Position numbers and translations under genes: made by a program
Shown here: piece by piece, positions 19,442-30,452 of the stretch
How the letters are laid out: each line of letters begins with the position of its first letter
How positions within the stretch are numbered: the stretch's first letter is position 1
Notes under the pieces: generated by a model
The model's database searches: none
What the model was told of the DNA's origin: nothing
The model's input: only the letters and a program-made list of their open reading frames with translations
Source: Malassezia japonica
Taxonomy: Eukaryota; Basidiomycota; Malasseziomycetes; Malasseziales; Malasseziaceae
Length of the DNA stretch: 64,000 nt
Assembly: GCF_029542785.1 (NCBI RefSeq)
Contig: NC_083373.1
Location: forward strand, 124,001 to 188,000
Reading direction: 5' to 3'

Positions 19442-20103
19442 ATGGCGTCGCGGCCCTCGTGGGACTATATCCTAAAATTCATCATTATTGGCGATGCGTC
19501 CGTAGGCAAATCTTCCTTGTTGGTGCGCCTTACGGAGGATCGTTTTTTGGTTGACTCTGATGCAACGATCGGTATTGAATTTGGCTCTCATATAATCACG
19601 CTTGACTCGGGTGAGCGTCTCAAGCTCCAAGTCTGGGACACAGCCGGCAGCGAGCAGTTCCGCAGTGTATGTGCTGGTGCTAACCCAGATTACGCGCTCG
19701 TACTATAAAGGAGCGGCAGGGTGCTTGCTTGTCTATGACGTGACGGAGCGCGATACATTTGAGCATCTGCCTACGTGGCTGCACGACGTGCGTGAGCAGG
19801 CCGAAGAGAATGCGACAATTGCACTCGTCGGCAACATGGCCGATCGCCCCGATACACAGCGCGTCGTGACGCACGATGAAGCGGCAGCCTTTGCGCAAGA
19901 GAACAAGTACGTCCTGTGGCTAACGCAGTCTCCTCTTTTTCGAAACGAGTGCCAAGACCGGCGAGAACGTCGCCCAAGTCTTCCATGCTGTGGCAAGCGC
20001 GATTCTTGCGCGATACAAGGCTGACCCCCCCGAGCGGCGTCGCGAGGCGACCGTCAACCCGACGCAGTCACAAGAGTCGACGGCGTGTTGCTCGGTGATG
20101 TGA
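19442..20103 (+). CDS. YPT4: Rab GTPase (Rab4/14/Ypt4-like), divergent active site
   Basis: Small GTPase of vesicle traffic, 205 aa. Exons 19442-19666, 19689-19906, 19929-20103; both introns are 22 nt and end CTAAC-NCAG. P-loop GDASVGKSS and switch I DATIGIEFGSHII resemble the Rab2/4/14 group. The switch II motif reads WDTAGSEQFRS, so the usual catalytic Gln is Ser. The base-recognition motif NKxD reads NMAD. ETSAKTGENV is normal. The C-terminus ends CCSVM, a double-cysteine prenylation site with three residues after it. Both substitutions are encoded well away from splice junctions, so they are not annotation artefacts. They predict slow hydrolysis and altered nucleotide binding. Confidence 0.88.
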
Positions 20104-20136
20104 GTGTACAAATGTAGTCTAGATAAAAGTACAAAG

Positions 20137-20889
20137 CTATGCAGCAGCAGTCGGCGCCTCGGCGGCCTCGGGCGCGGCGCGCCAGTCGCCACCACTCTTG
20201 CCCTCGCGCCAGTTGCGCGGCGGCGCCGGGGGAGCCGGCAGCTGATTGCGTGCCGCCTCGGCCTCCTGCGCGGCGAGGCGTTCCTTCCAGCCGAGGCGCA
20301 TAAAGCTCTCCTTGGCATACTTTTCGCGTCTCCGCTCGCGGTTTTCCACCTGGAGCTCGTGCTGCAACTCGCGCAGGAGCTCGGGAGTGGGGTGACGAAG
20401 GTGCATAAAGTTGCACAAACCGCCGCGGTTGCATTCGTTGGTCTCGTTTTGGCGGCAACACGCCTCGCGGAAGTCGCTCACCGGAGAGAGCTCCGCAAAG
20501 ATCGGCCGGCTGTTGAACCAGCGGCGGTTGAGCGCGTCGATCGCGTGCTGTGCGTCGTCCTCCGACTCGTAGCGTGCGTAGACATTGCCGATGAGGTGGT
20601 CGCCGACGTTGTCACACACGTGCATCTCGACGAGCTCACCCAGCTTGCTCAGCTCAATGAACACGTCCTGGTAAAAGTCGTCAAACTCCGCCTGGAGCTC
20701 GGCGTCGGTCAGCTGGCAGTTGGGGTTGAGGTGGCGGGGGTTTTGGTAGACGTTCGACAAGAGGATCGTCCGCGACGAAGTCGGCTCGACGTGCCGGCGC
20801 GAGCACCGCTCCCCGTGACGACATGCGCCGATTTTGAAGTAGAACGAGCAGTTCACCTTGTCCTGCTCCGTCCCAAAGTTGTTCGACAT
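20137..20889 (-). CDS. U2AF1: U2AF small subunit
   Basis: Splicing factor that recognises the 3' splice-site AG together with the large U2AF subunit. Intronless, 250 aa. Order: zinc finger CSFYFKIGACRHGERCSRRH (about 14-33), U2AF-homology motif with LLSNVYQNP and GNVYARYESEDDAQHAIDAL (about 43-145), second CCCH finger CCRQNETNECNRGGLCNFMH (about 150-170), then a charged, Pro/Ala-rich tail in place of a long RS domain. It is of interest here because the introns of this genome leave almost no space between branch point and AG. It is divergent from ADA2 with 65 bp between start codons. Confidence 0.95.
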   Translation of the reverse strand: MSNNFGTEQDKVNCSFYFKIGACRHGERCSRRHVEPTSSRTILLSNVYQNPRHLNPNCQLTDAELQAEFDDFYQDVFIELSKLGELVEMHVCDNVGDHLIGNVYARYESEDDAQHAIDALNRRWFNSRPIFAELSPVSDFREACCRQNETNECNRGGLCNFMHLRHPTPELLRELQHELQVENRERRREKYAKESFMRLGWKERLAAQEAEAARNQLPAPPAPPRNWREGKSGGDWRAAPEAAEAPTAAA

Positions 20890-20917
20890 GGTGGAAGCGA
20901 AACGCCTGGAAGATCTC

Positions 20918-20933
20918 CACGTGGCTCCACGTG
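20918..20933. promoter_or_regulatory. Paired CACGTG boxes, U2AF1/ADA2 promoter
   Basis: CACGTGGCTCCACGTG: two CACGTG palindromes with starts exactly 10 bp apart, in the 65-bp divergent spacer. The same arrangement occurs at 52618-52633. Confidence 0.55.
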
Positions 20934-20954
20934 GTTCGTCGCGACGTCAACGGC

Positions 20955-22893
20955 ATGACGGTGAGCCATCGGAAGCCGCGGCCTACGCAGCCGAACCAGG
21001 ACCGTAGTAGTACGTGTCGTGACTAACGCAGCGGCGGAACCTGGCGTGCGGTACCATTGCGATGTGTGTGGCGCAGATATCACGCTCACAGTTCGCATGC
21101 GCTGTGCGGGGGGCTGTGAGGAATTTGACCTGTGCGGGACGTGCTTTTGCACCGGTGCCGAGGTGGGACAGCACAAAGCGTCGCACGACTATCGTGTGAT
21201 TGAGCAGCACTGCCAGCCGGTCTTTTGCCCGGATTGGGGCGTGGACGAGGAGCTTTTGTTGATTGACGGTTGCCAATTGTACGGCCTCGGCAACTGGTCT
21301 GATATCGCGGACCATATCGGCAACCGGAGCAAGGAAGAGGTCGAACATCACTTTGTGAGCGTGTATATTGAGGGAAATAACGGGCTCCCGTCAGGCAACG
21401 CGCGCGCCGCCGAGGCGGTGGCCGACTGGCGCGAACAACACCCTGAAGCAACACAGGGCCCGGGCGAGGAGCCGCTGCCGATTGTCGGGCCGGATCCCGA
21501 CTTTGCGTACGATATTGCCCCGGAAGACTTTCAAAAAGAGCGGCGCGAGCGCATTGAGCGCCTTCGCGCCGCACAGGCCGCATTTGTGCCGCCTAAAGCG
21601 AATGCCAAGCCGCTGGTTTCGGCACCGACGTCGCACAGCGAGCTCACGGGATTCATGCCGGGACGTCTCGAGTTTGAGCACGAGTACGAGCAGGATGCCG
21701 AGCACCTCGTGAAGGATATGGAGTTTGGGCGTGTGTATCGCTTTGGCGGCGACGAGATGCCGAACGAGTTTGACGCGCTCGGTGCGCAAGGCGCGACGCA
21801 GGGCCATGCGCGCATGGAGGCGAGTGGCCGTGGCGGCCCCGTCCAGCAGAGCGGCGGGGAGTCGCCAGACGACAACGACGAGGAGTTTACCGATGCCCTC
21901 GATCCGGAAGATGCCGCCAAGAACGAGAGCGCCAAGACCGAGTCCAAGCCCGAGGATGCCGAAGCGGCTGGCGTCGAGGCCGCCGAGAGCGCCGAGACCG
22001 ATGTCAAAGGCGATGGCAAGCCCGAGTCCAAGGCCAGCGGCAAGCCCGAAGGCGAGGAAAAGGCTGACGAGACGACGACCGACGACCGTGCGCCAGACTG
22101 GGACGAAGACCCCTTGGACCTCGACCTGAAGCTCGCTGTGCTCGATATGTACGACGAGCTGCTGGACAAGCGCGGGCGCAAAAAGCACTTTCTCTTTGAA
22201 CGCAATCTGGTCGAATACCGCCGCAACATTGCCGCAGAGCGCAAGCGGCCGAAAGAGGAGCGCGATCTCCTCGCACGCATCAAGCACTTTGCGACGATGC
22301 AGACGGCGACCGACTTTGAGGAGCTGTACCAGAACCTGTGCTACGAAGAGGCACTGAAAAAGACGGTGCGCCAGCTGCAGCAGTACCGCAAGATGGGCCT
22401 CAAGACCTTTGTCGAGGCCGCCCGTTACGACAAAGAGGCCGCCGAGCGCACCAAGCGCCAGCTCGAGGCAGCGGAAGGTTCGCTCGCCTTGAGCGGCGCG
22501 CACGCCGGCCGCGTGCGCCACCGCGAGCGCAGCCACTCGGTTCTGGACGACGCGCACCGCAGCGACGACTTTTCGTTTGCAAGCGCGCCCGGCATCCAGC
22601 TGCTCACGACCAAAGAGCAGCGCATTTGTTCCCTATTGCATATTCTCCCCCAGCCTTTTTTGGTGCTCAAAGCGGCGCTGCTCACGTATTCCTACGCACA
22701 TCACAAAGCGCTGACGTTGGCGCACTGCCAGCGCCTGTGCGGCATCGAGCCGCGCAAGATGAGCCGCGTGTACGACTTCTTTGTGCAACAAGGCTACATC
22801 CACGCCGTGATGGACGCGTGCGACTGGCGCAATGAGCGCAAGCGTATGCGGTCCTATTCCCCAAAACGCGCGCGTCAAGAAAGTATACCCTAG
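20955..22893 (+). CDS. ADA2: SAGA/ADA adaptor ADA2
   Basis: Transcriptional coactivator that stimulates the Gcn5 acetyltransferase. Exons 20955-21009 and 21032-22893, 638 aa. The 22-nt intron (21010-21031) joins MTVSHRKPRPTQ to the domain start; no ATG exists in the second exon before the zinc finger, which makes this exon necessary. Domains: ZZ zinc finger (HCDVCGADITLTVRMRC), SANT/Myb (DEELLLIDGCQLYGLGNW), a central ADA2 helical region (FLFERNLVEYRRNI, MGLKTFVEAARYDKEA) and a C-terminal SWIRM domain (LTLAHCQRLCGIEPRKMSRV). A Glu/Lys/Ala-rich disordered insert of about 100 residues sits in the middle. The stop lies 10 bp from that of ADE6. Confidence 0.93.
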
Positions 22894-22903
22894 CCATTCG
22901 TAG

Positions 22904-25900
22904 TTACGCGACAAACCTACGAGCATTCTCAAACATGCGGAACCACGGCGCGTGGCCCTTCCACTTGTGTGCGTCCGAGGGCAGGTACGACAGCGAGGGC
23001 GTCGCCGTCGCACGCTCGGGGTGCGGCATGAGCACCAAGACGCGGCCTTCGAGCGCGCTCACACCGGCAATGTTGTTGGTAGAGCCGTTGGGGTTCAGCG
23101 GGTAGGCCTTGTCGGTGTAGCGCAGCGCGACCAGGCCGTTGGACTCGCAGTGCGACGCGTCCGCGTCCGAGTCGAAAGTCGCACGACCCTCGCCGTGGGC
23201 GACCGGCACGGGAATCGTCGAGCCGGTCATGCCCTGGAAAAAGATGCTGTTCGTCTCCGGGATCTCGACCGAGGTGAGGCGCGCCTCGAAGCGGCCGCTC
23301 TCGTTTGGCGCAAAGGCGGGCCACTTCTCGCCGCCCGGGATAAGGCCGGCACGGCCGAGCGTCGAAATCATCTGGCAACCATTGCACACACCCAGCGCAA
23401 ACGTCTTTTCGCGCGCAAAGAACGCCTTGAACTCGTCGCGGACGTTGGTCGACATCAGCACCGAGTTGGCCCAGCCGCGGCCGGCGCCCAGCACGTCACC
23501 GTACGAGAAGCCACCGCAGGCAGCGATACCCGACACAGCGTCGAGGCGCACGCGGCCCGCAAGCAGGTCCGTCATGTGCACGTCGAGCGCAAGGAAGCCG
23601 GCGCGCTGGAAGGCCCACGCCATCTCCACCTGGCCGTTCACGCCCTGCTCGCGGAGGATCGCGACGCGGGGCTGCGACGCAAGCGGGCGCTCGATCGTCG
23701 ACTCGCACACCGCGTCGCCCGGGGTAAAGGTGAGCTTGTACTTGAGCGCAGCCTTGCCGGCCGGCGCCTCGTCAATCAGGCTAAACTCCTCCTTGGCACT
23801 CTCGGGGTTGTCACGCAGCGACTGGATCTCGAACGAGGTCGAGGCCCAGGCCTTTTGCAGGGCAGCGCGCGTCGAAGAGTAGAGCGTGGTGCCGTGCGAG
23901 ACGATTTCGACCGTCTCGTCGTCGCGGACCTTGCCGACGGTGTGGATTGCCTGTTCGGGCACGCCAAACGTCGTCAGGACCGTCGAGACGGCCTTGAGGT
24001 CGGCCTCACGCACCTGGAGCACCGCACCGAGCTCCTCGTTAAAGAGGGCAGCGGTGCTCGGCGTGTCCTTCTTGTGCAGCGTCGTGACGTCGATCGTGAC
24101 ACCGACGCGGCCCGCAAAGGCCATCTCGAGCGCAGCGACCAGCAGGCCACCGTCCGAGCGGTCGTGGTAGGCGTGCACAAGGCCAGGCACGTCGCGCTTC
24201 TGCACGTGCAGCTGGCGGAGCGTCGACATGGTGCCAAAGAAGGCCTTGAGCACCTCGGCGTTCTCCACGTCGGGCGCCACGTCGCCAATCTCCTTGTACA
24301 CCTGCGCGAGGGCCGAGCCACCGAGGCGCTGCTTCCCGAGACCGAGGTCGATCAGCAGCAGCACGCTCGGGCCGTTGGTCTTGACGAGCTGCGGCGTCCA
24401 GGTCGACCGGACGTCGGTCACCGGCGCAAAGGCAGTGATGATCGGCGAGAGGGGCGCCATCACTTGGCGCTTCTCGTCCTGCTCGGTCCACGACATGCCC
24501 ATCGACATCGAATCCTTGCCAACAGGAATCGCCAGGCCGAGCTTGGGGCACAGGTCGAGACCGATGGCCTGCACGGCATCGTACAACTGTGCACCGTCGT
24601 GCGGCATCGACGCGGCACACATCCAGTTCGCACTGAGCTTGACCTGCTCGAGCGACTCGACATCGGCCGCAGCAAGGTTCGTGAGCGCCTCACCAACGGC
24701 CATGCGCGCCGCCGCCGCACCGCTCAGGATCGCAAGCGGCGTGCGCTCGCCGCTCGCCATCGCCTCACCCGTCTTGGACTCTTCAAAGCCGTACGAGGTG
24801 CGCGTCACGGCGACGTCCGCGACCGGAACCTGCCACGGGCCGACCATCTGGTCGCGCGCGACAAGGCCGGTGATGGAGCGGTCGCCGATCGTGATCAGGA
24901 ACGCCTTGGACGCGACCGAAGGAAGGTGCAGCACGCGGTCGATGGCGTCCGAGAGACGCGCCTTGTCGTCGCCATCGACGTACGCCTTGAGCGTCTCGTC
25001 AAACTTGGTGAAGGCAGGCGAGGCGTGCGTCGACTCGCGGTCGATCTTGGGGGGCTTGTTGAAGAGCGTCGACATCGGCAGGTCGATTGGCGTGTTCTTA
25101 AAGAGGCGGTCGGTCACGAGTAGCTGCTGCTCCTCGGTCGCCGTACCGCACACGGCAAACGGACAGCGCTCGCGTGTGGCAATCTCGGTAAAGGCGTCGA
25201 GGTTCTGTGGGCGCACCGCAAGCACGTAGCGCTCCTGGCTCTCGTTGCACCAGATCGCGACCGGGCTCAGCGACTCGTTGCCGAGCGGCACGTCGCGCAG
25301 CTCAAAGTGCGCACCGAGGCCCGCGTCGTGCACCAACTCGGGAAAGGCGTTCGAGAGACCGCCCGCACCCACGTCGTGGATGCTCTCGATCGGGTTCGTG
25401 CCCGACGAGCAGCACGCGTCGATCACCTGCTGGCAGCGGCGCTCCATCTCGGGGTTCTCGCGCGAGACACTGACGTAGTCGAGCGTCGCACGTGCCGAGC
25501 CGCCCGACGCGACCGACGACGAGGTACCGCCGCCGAGACCGATCAGGTAGCCGGGCCCACCAAGCACAATCAGCTTGTCGCCCGGAAGGATCTTGCCCTT
25601 GAACACGTACTGGGGACGGACCGTACCCAGACCACCCGCCAGCATGATCGGCTTGTGGTAGCCACGCAGCTCGGTGCCGTTCGCGCTCGGGACACGCTCG
25701 CAGAACGTGCGCCAGAAACCAGTCAGCGCAGGACGGCCAAACTCGTTGTTAAAGTTGGCGGCGCCGATCGGCGCGTCGCGCATAATCTCGAGGGGGCTCG
25801 CAATGTGCATCGGCTTACCCACGTCCTCCTCCCACGGCATCTCCGCGCCGGGAATGCGCAGGTTCGACGTCATAAAGCCAGAAAGACCTGCTTTGGGCTT

Positions 25901-27052
25901 CGAACCACGGCCGACGGCGCCCTCGTCGCGGATCTCACCGCCACTGCCGGTCGCCGCACCGGGGTAGGGCGAGATCGCAGTGGGATGGTTGTGCGTCTCA
26001 ACCTTGGCGAGAATCGGCATGTCCTCGGTGTGGCCCACGTACACGTTGGCGAGCGATACGTCGCCGATCTCGGTCACGTCCGGCATCGGCAGGTAGCGCA
26101 TGCCCTTGGCGCCTTCGAGCACCGCGGCATTGTCCGAGTAGGCAGAGAGTGTAAACTGCGGTGTAACTTTGTGCGTGTTGCGGATCATGCCAAAGAGCGT
26201 GTTGGGCATCAGCTTCCCGTCGATCGTCCAGTTCGCGTTGAAGATCTTGTGACGGCAGTGCTCCGAGTTGACCTGCGCAAACATGAACAGCTCCACGTCG
26301 GTCGGGTTGCGGCGCAGCGGCGGCTCGCCGGATGCGCCGCGGACGAACGCGTCGACCAGGTAGTCGATTTCATCAGGAGCGAGCGCCAAGCCGTACTTGC
26401 TGTTAGCGTCGGCCAGGCGCTGGTGCGCGGCCTCCCAGTCCCCGTCCGAGTTCCGCAGCGCGCCGAGGTCAACCGTGCGCAGCTCACCGGGCTCGGCTGT
26501 GGCAAAGAGCGCCGCACAGCTCTCGGGCGTCGCGGTGCGCGTGATGGACTGCGTCATGCGGTCGTACAGGATCGGCTCGAGCGCCTCGAGCTCGTCATCG
26601 CTCAGCGGCGAGCTCGCGGTGATCACGACGGCAAATCCGCGCTCGATACGTGCGACCCACTCGCCCAGACCACAGATATGCGCAATGTTGGTCGCCTTGG
26701 ACGACCACGGCGTCACGTTGCCGGCGCGGGGCGAGACGAAGAGCGTCGTGCAGTTGCAGTGGTGTTCGCCGTGCAGCGCATCGTGCAGCGTCTTGGGCGT
26801 GCCTTCGTACTCGATGTGGTCACCATAGTCGAGCAGCTGGTCGAGCTTGCCGCGCACATCGCTCGACGTGTCCTGGAGCGTGCGCTGCGCTTCGGCAGAC
26901 GTCGCGAGAACAAAGTGCAGGTAGACTCCATCCAGATCCGTCACCTTGGGGCAGATCTTCTGCAGGTTCCCAAGGATCTGCCGACGCTTGGCCTCCAGCG
27001 TCGGCGACGGGCCGAGCAACGTAAAACAGTGCAGCGGCGAGGTGGATGCCAT
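22904..27052 (-). CDS. ADE6: Phosphoribosylformylglycinamidine synthase
   Basis: Fourth step of purine synthesis: converts FGAR and glutamine to FGAM with ATP. Intronless, 1382 aa, full length for the eukaryotic PurL type. The N-terminal domain is followed by two AIRS-like ATP-binding halves ([39 protein letters not shown]) and a C-terminal class I glutamine amidotransferase with the nucleophile in [13 protein letters not shown] and the partner His/Glu in MPHPERA. ATG at 27052 begins [17 protein letters not shown]. It is divergent from CWC24 (70 bp). Long arginine-rich open frames on the opposite strand are shadows. Confidence 0.96.
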   Translation of the reverse strand: MASTSPLHCFTLLGPSPTLEAKRRQILGNLQKICPKVTDLDGVYLHFVLATSAEAQRTLQDTSSDVRGKLDQLLDYGDHIEYEGTPKTLHDALHGEHHCNCTTLFVSPRAGNVTPWSSKATNIAHICGLGEWVARIERGFAVVITASSPLSDDELEALEPILYDRMTQSITRTATPESCAALFATAEPGELRTVDLGALRNSDGDWEAAHQRLADANSKYGLALAPDEIDYLVDAFVRGASGEPPLRRNPTDVELFMFAQVNSEHCRHKIFNANWTIDGKLMPNTLFGMIRNTHKVTPQFTLSAYSDNAAVLEGAKGMRYLPMPDVTEIGDVSLANVYVGHTEDMPILAKVETHNHPTAISPYPGAATGSGGEIRDEGAVGRGSKPKAGLSGFMTSNLRIPGAEMPWEEDVGKPMHIASPLEIMRDAPIGAANFNNEFGRPALTGFWRTFCERVPSANGTELRGYHKPIMLAGGLGTVRPQYVFKGKILPGDKLIVLGGPGYLIGLGGGTSSSVASGGSARATLDYVSVSRENPEMERRCQQVIDACCSSGTNPIESIHDVGAGGLSNAFPELVHDAGLGAHFELRDVPLGNESLSPVAIWCNESQERYVLAVRPQNLDAFTEIATRERCPFAVCGTATEEQQLLVTDRLFKNTPIDLPMSTLFNKPPKIDRESTHASPAFTKFDETLKAYVDGDDKARLSDAIDRVLHLPSVASKAFLITIGDRSITGLVARDQMVGPWQVPVADVAVTRTSYGFEESKTGEAMASGERTPLAILSGAAAARMAVGEALTNLAAADVESLEQVKLSANWMCAASMPHDGAQLYDAVQAIGLDLCPKLGLAIPVGKDSMSMGMSWTEQDEKRQVMAPLSPIITAFAPVTDVRSTWTPQLVKTNGPSVLLLIDLGLGKQRLGGSALAQVYKEIGDVAPDVENAEVLKAFFGTMSTLRQLHVQKRDVPGLVHAYHDRSDGGLLVAALEMAFAGRVGVTIDVTTLHKKDTPSTAALFNEELGAVLQVREADLKAVSTVLTTFGVPEQAIHTVGKVRDDETVEIVSHGTTLYSSTRAALQKAWASTSFEIQSLRDNPESAKEEFSLIDEAPAGKAALKYKLTFTPGDAVCESTIERPLASQPRVAILREQGVNGQVEMAWAFQRAGFLALDVHMTDLLAGRVRLDAVSGIAACGGFSYGDVLGAGRGWANSVLMSTNVRDEFKAFFAREKTFALGVCNGCQMISTLGRAGLIPGGEKWPAFAPNESGRFEARLTSVEIPETNSIFFQGMTGSTIPVPVAHGEGRATFDSDADASHCESNGLVALRYTDKAYPLNPNGSTNNIAGVSALEGRVLVLMPHPERATATPSLSYLPSDAHKWKGHAPWFRMFENARRFVA

Positions 27053-27122
27053 TGCAGGGCCGAAAAATGTGCCGGCCGCCTTTTGCACGGGGCAGGCTGA
27101 CTAAAAAGCCTTGCCACTGACC

Positions 27123-28046
27123 ATGAGCGACGTCGTGTTTAAGAAGAAGGCGCGTGGCGCACGCGACGTGCGCAAGCGCGATGTCGAGGACGAAGAGGAC
27201 GACGTGCGGTCCGCGGTCGTCACCAAGAAGAAAAAGAGCGAGGAGCATGAGGCGGCTCCGGCGCTCGACCGTTTTGGGCAGCGGACAGTGCACGCCGCCG
27301 CACAGGCCAGCGGCTCGAGCGCGAACCAGAACGACAACCAGTACGACGCCACACGCAACACCGAATGGGATCTGGAGAAAGAGTTTGAGAAGGAGCTGGG
27401 CGCGAAGCCAAAAGCAAAGGCGAGCAACGACGACGGCGTGTACCGCGGCATGGCCGGCTACGCCAAGTATACCGAAGAGCGCGACGACGGATCCTCGGCC
27501 AAGTTCAAGACCAAAGGGCCGATGCAGGCGCCGACAAACGTGCGCACAATCACCGTCGTGGACTACCAGCCGGACGTGTGCAAGGACTACAAGGAAACGG
27601 GCTACTGTGGCTTTGGCGATACGTGCAAGTTCCTGCACGACCGCAGCGATTACCTCGCGGGATGGCAGCTGGAAGGATCCGGCGAGGTCGCAGATGCGCG
27701 CTCTGGCATGTACGGCGCCGAGCTCGAGGACGACGACGAGGAAGACGTACCGTTTGCGTGCCTCATTTGCCGCAAGCCGTTTACCGATCCGGTCGTGACG
27801 CTGTGTGGGCACTACTTTTGCTCCAAGTGCGCAATCCAGCGGTTCGCCAAGACGCCCAAGTGCTTTGCGTGCGGCGCAAAGACGCACGGACTGTTTAACT
27901 CTGCGACCAAGATCCTGGACCGCATGGCACGCCGCAATGCGACCAAGGCCGAGGCGCGCAGGGAGAAGCGTGTGCAGCATGGACTGGAGGATGAGGACGA
28001 GAACCAGAACGAGATTATCGATGGCGTCGTGATCGACGAGGCATAG
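27123..28046 (+). CDS. CWC24: Spliceosomal RING/CCCH protein CWC24
   Basis: Homologue of yeast Cwc24 and human RNF113A, an NTC-associated factor that holds the 5' splice site before the first step. Intronless, 307 aa. An acidic-basic N-terminus precedes the CCCH finger VCKDYKETGYCGFGDTCKFLH and the RING finger CLICRKPFTDPVVTLCGHYF with CFACGAKTHGLF. Between them is the conserved SDYLAGWQ. The C-terminus is acidic. ATG at 27123 (MSDVVFKKK) is the first in the divergent spacer. Together with U2AF1 it gives two splicing factors within 8 kb. Confidence 0.93.
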   Translation: MSDVVFKKKARGARDVRKRDVEDEEDDVRSAVVTKKKKSEEHEAAPALDRFGQRTVHAAAQASGSSANQNDNQYDATRNTEWDLEKEFEKELGAKPKAKASNDDGVYRGMAGYAKYTEERDDGSSAKFKTKGPMQAPTNVRTITVVDYQPDVCKDYKETGYCGFGDTCKFLHDRSDYLAGWQLEGSGEVADARSGMYGAELEDDDEEDVPFACLICRKPFTDPVVTLCGHYFCSKCAIQRFAKTPKCFACGAKTHGLFNSATKILDRMARRNATKAEARREKRVQHGLEDEDENQNEIIDGVVIDEA

Positions 28047-28148
28047 CCCAAGATACCCTGTAGCATAAATGGGCCAATTCGCCCGAAAAAGCCCCATTAC
28101 CTCCACCTGCTCCGACTCGCTGCCTAGGCTAGCGTGCTATACTTCCTC

Positions 28149-30392
28149 TTATGTATCGTCGCGCATGCGCCGCTTAAACTCGGCCGGCGTCTCGAGCTTC
28201 TTGCCTAGCGACCACATGCCGATTCGCATAATCTTGGCATACTCTTCCGCGCGCTCGAGGCGCTTGCGGCCGGACGTCGCGTGAAAGAGCGTCTTGGACA
28301 GCCACGTCGCCTGGCCGTATGCCGCGCCCGCGTTGCGGTACACGGTCGCGAGCCCTTTGCGGACCATGGTCAAGGAAACGTTCGTCCGCCCAAAGATGTA
28401 CGGCGGCCGCCACACGTACGGCGTCGCGACAAGGCGCTGGTACTGATCGATGTGCGCCATGTCGAGCCAGACGGTCTTGCCGAGCACAAGCCGCTTGAGC
28501 TCCTCCTTGGCCTCGTCCGCAAACGGCTGCGCCTCGCGGCCAAAGTGTGCAGCTTCCGGCGCGTCCGCACCTGCGATACGCACCGAGATCGTCTCGTTGC
28601 GCAGCTGCGTCTTGTTTTTCGGCGGCTTGAAAAAGACGTCGCGCAGGAACGGCAGGCCAGGGGTATGGTACAGCCGGAAGCCGTCGGCGTCGCCGACGCT
28701 CGTTACCGTGCCGACCAGCATGCGGCGCGTGCGCAGCACATTCGGCGTGAGGTGTGCCGCGGTGGGGTATCGATGAAAGAAACGGCGCCGGATGATACGG
28801 CCGCCGACAAGCACGCCGACCGTGGTGATCGCCGCGCCGGCCGGCGTCGAGACTGCCTCGAGCGCGAGGCGGAACGGTGTCGGCAAGGTCGCAGCCGGCG
28901 AGTCCTCGTCGACCGCATGCACGGGATAGTCGCGCCGCTCGTTTTGCTCGTCAAACTCGTTGCGTGCGAATTCCCGGAGCCAGTCGTCGCCCGCGTCGCC
29001 GCGCAGGCGCTCGATGCGCTGCTTCAGCGACTCGTTGCGCGGAATATCCGGGCGCGGCAGCTCGGAGCGGCGCGGCTTGCGCTTGCGCTGCTCGGGCTGC
29101 GCAAGCGGGCCCGGGTCCGTGCGGCGCGGCCGGCGGCGGCGCACCTCATCCTGCGGCGCGGTGGCGAGCGTGACGCGGCGCACGTCCGGCGCGATCTGTG
29201 CCTCGATCGTGGGCGTGTCGCGCACCGGCGCAGCCTGCTTCGCGACGCGCTGCGCGACGCGGCGCTGCTCGAGAAAGCCACATGCTTGGTCGTCGATCTT
29301 GATCTCTTTGTGCTCGAGCGCAAAGAGCGTAAAGACGGCCACACGCACGTCCGGCACCGACGTCACGATAGGGTTGCCGTCGATCCATACGTGCGAGATG
29401 CGGGGCAGCGTCGCGAGGCGCCCCACCTCGCCCACGTCTTCGACGAGGTTCGTGCGCAGGTCGACCTGCTCGAGCGTCTTGAGGCGCTCGAGGCCGCACA
29501 AGCTTCCCAGGCGGTTCGCCGCGAGGTTCAGCGAGCGGATCGCAGGCAGCGCGTCGTAGATCCCGAGGACGCTATCGATCATATTGTCCGACAGATTCAG
29601 CGCACAGAGGTGCGGCTGGTACTCGAGCGCCGGCGGCACGGCGTTCAGCAGGTTGCGCGACAGGTCGAGGTGCACGAGCGCCGGGAGTGCACGCAGCGCC
29701 GTCGACGGCACAAACGTCAGCTCGTTCCCGGCCAGGTTCAGGTAGTGCAGCGTGTGCCAGGCGGCGGCCGGCAGCGGCCGCGGCACGGTGTCCTGGGCAC
29801 TGTCGCGCTGCACGAGGCCTACAAACACGTCGGTCATGTCTGCTGCGCCGAGATTCGCGCACTGGAGCCCCTCGAGCTGGAGGCAGAGCCTGTCCCACCC
29901 CACGAGGCGCTGCGGCGCGACGTCGTTCAGCGCGAGCGAGGCCAGCCCCTTGAATGCGTGCATCGGCACCGCGTGGGACCCCGGCATGTCGTCGCACCCC
30001 TGCAGCGCCTGGCGTGGCTGGGCGTACAGCTCGAGCGCGGCGAGGCGCGTGCAGAGCTTGTACAAGTACCGGAACGGCTGCTCGGGATCGACGGCCGGCC
30101 GTCCCCCCCAGAGCGTCTGTACGGTGTGTATGGTATCCTGGAACGAAAACATGGAGCGCACGTCGTCCTGGGCACGCGCGGGGGCCGTGCTGGACCCCTG
30201 CATGGGCCCCACGTCCACCTCGAGCGGCCCCGGGGCCATGCCGAGCCCCTCGCACCGCAGCAAAAAATAGTACAGGTGGTGCAGGTCGATCGGAAACGCA
30301 CGCAGCTTCACCCTGCTCCTTTCTGCCAAGGCGCCCTCGCGCTGGCGCGCCCAGCGCGCGAGATCGCCAAAGTACGCCTCCGGCGTCGCCAT
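28149..30392 (-). CDS. LRR protein fused to LCL3-type SNase nuclease
   Basis: One uninterrupted 747-aa frame joins two proteins normally separate in fungi. Residues 1-345: a fungal family with [26 protein letters not shown] near 36-62, followed by leucine-rich repeats ([48 protein letters not shown]). Residues 455-480 ([20 protein letters not shown]) look like the natural end of that family. Residues 512-533 are a membrane segment, then 558-735 an LCL3-like staphylococcal-nuclease domain: [39 protein letters not shown] and [10 protein letters not shown]. There is no Met between residues 272 and 557, so the nuclease half has no start of its own. No intron signature falls in the linker. Confidence 0.82.
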   Translation of the reverse strand: MATPEAYFGDLARWARQREGALAERSRVKLRAFPIDLHHLYYFLLRCEGLGMAPGPLEVDVGPMQGSSTAPARAQDDVRSMFSFQDTIHTVQTLWGGRPAVDPEQPFRYLYKLCTRLAALELYAQPRQALQGCDDMPGSHAVPMHAFKGLASLALNDVAPQRLVGWDRLCLQLEGLQCANLGAADMTDVFVGLVQRDSAQDTVPRPLPAAAWHTLHYLNLAGNELTFVPSTALRALPALVHLDLSRNLLNAVPPALEYQPHLCALNLSDNMIDSVLGIYDALPAIRSLNLAANRLGSLCGLERLKTLEQVDLRTNLVEDVGEVGRLATLPRISHVWIDGNPIVTSVPDVRVAVFTLFALEHKEIKIDDQACGFLEQRRVAQRVAKQAAPVRDTPTIEAQIAPDVRRVTLATAPQDEVRRRRPRRTDPGPLAQPEQRKRKPRRSELPRPDIPRNESLKQRIERLRGDAGDDWLREFARNEFDEQNERRDYPVHAVDEDSPAATLPTPFRLALEAVSTPAGAAITTVGVLVGGRIIRRRFFHRYPTAAHLTPNVLRTRRMLVGTVTSVGDADGFRLYHTPGLPFLRDVFFKPPKNKTQLRNETISVRIAGADAPEAAHFGREAQPFADEAKEELKRLVLGKTVWLDMAHIDQYQRLVATPYVWRPPYIFGRTNVSLTMVRKGLATVYRNAGAAYGQATWLSKTLFHATSGRKRLERAEEYAKIMRIGMWSLGKKLETPAEFKRRMRDDT

Positions 30393-30452
30393 CGTGTTGG
30401 ACTCGGGGGTATTTGTGCAAATTCTTACCGGCCGACGTTCTCTGCAAATTGC

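Noticed and set aside
22952..27100. Very long plus-strand open frames (723 and 597 codons) opposite ADE6
   Set aside because: They are arginine- and histidine-rich translations of the antisense strand of a well-conserved enzyme; GC-rich codon bias keeps them open.
28880..28960. Independent start codon for the LCL3-like nuclease
   Set aside because: The only ATG in the linker is in another frame and no short-intron signature would bring it into register.
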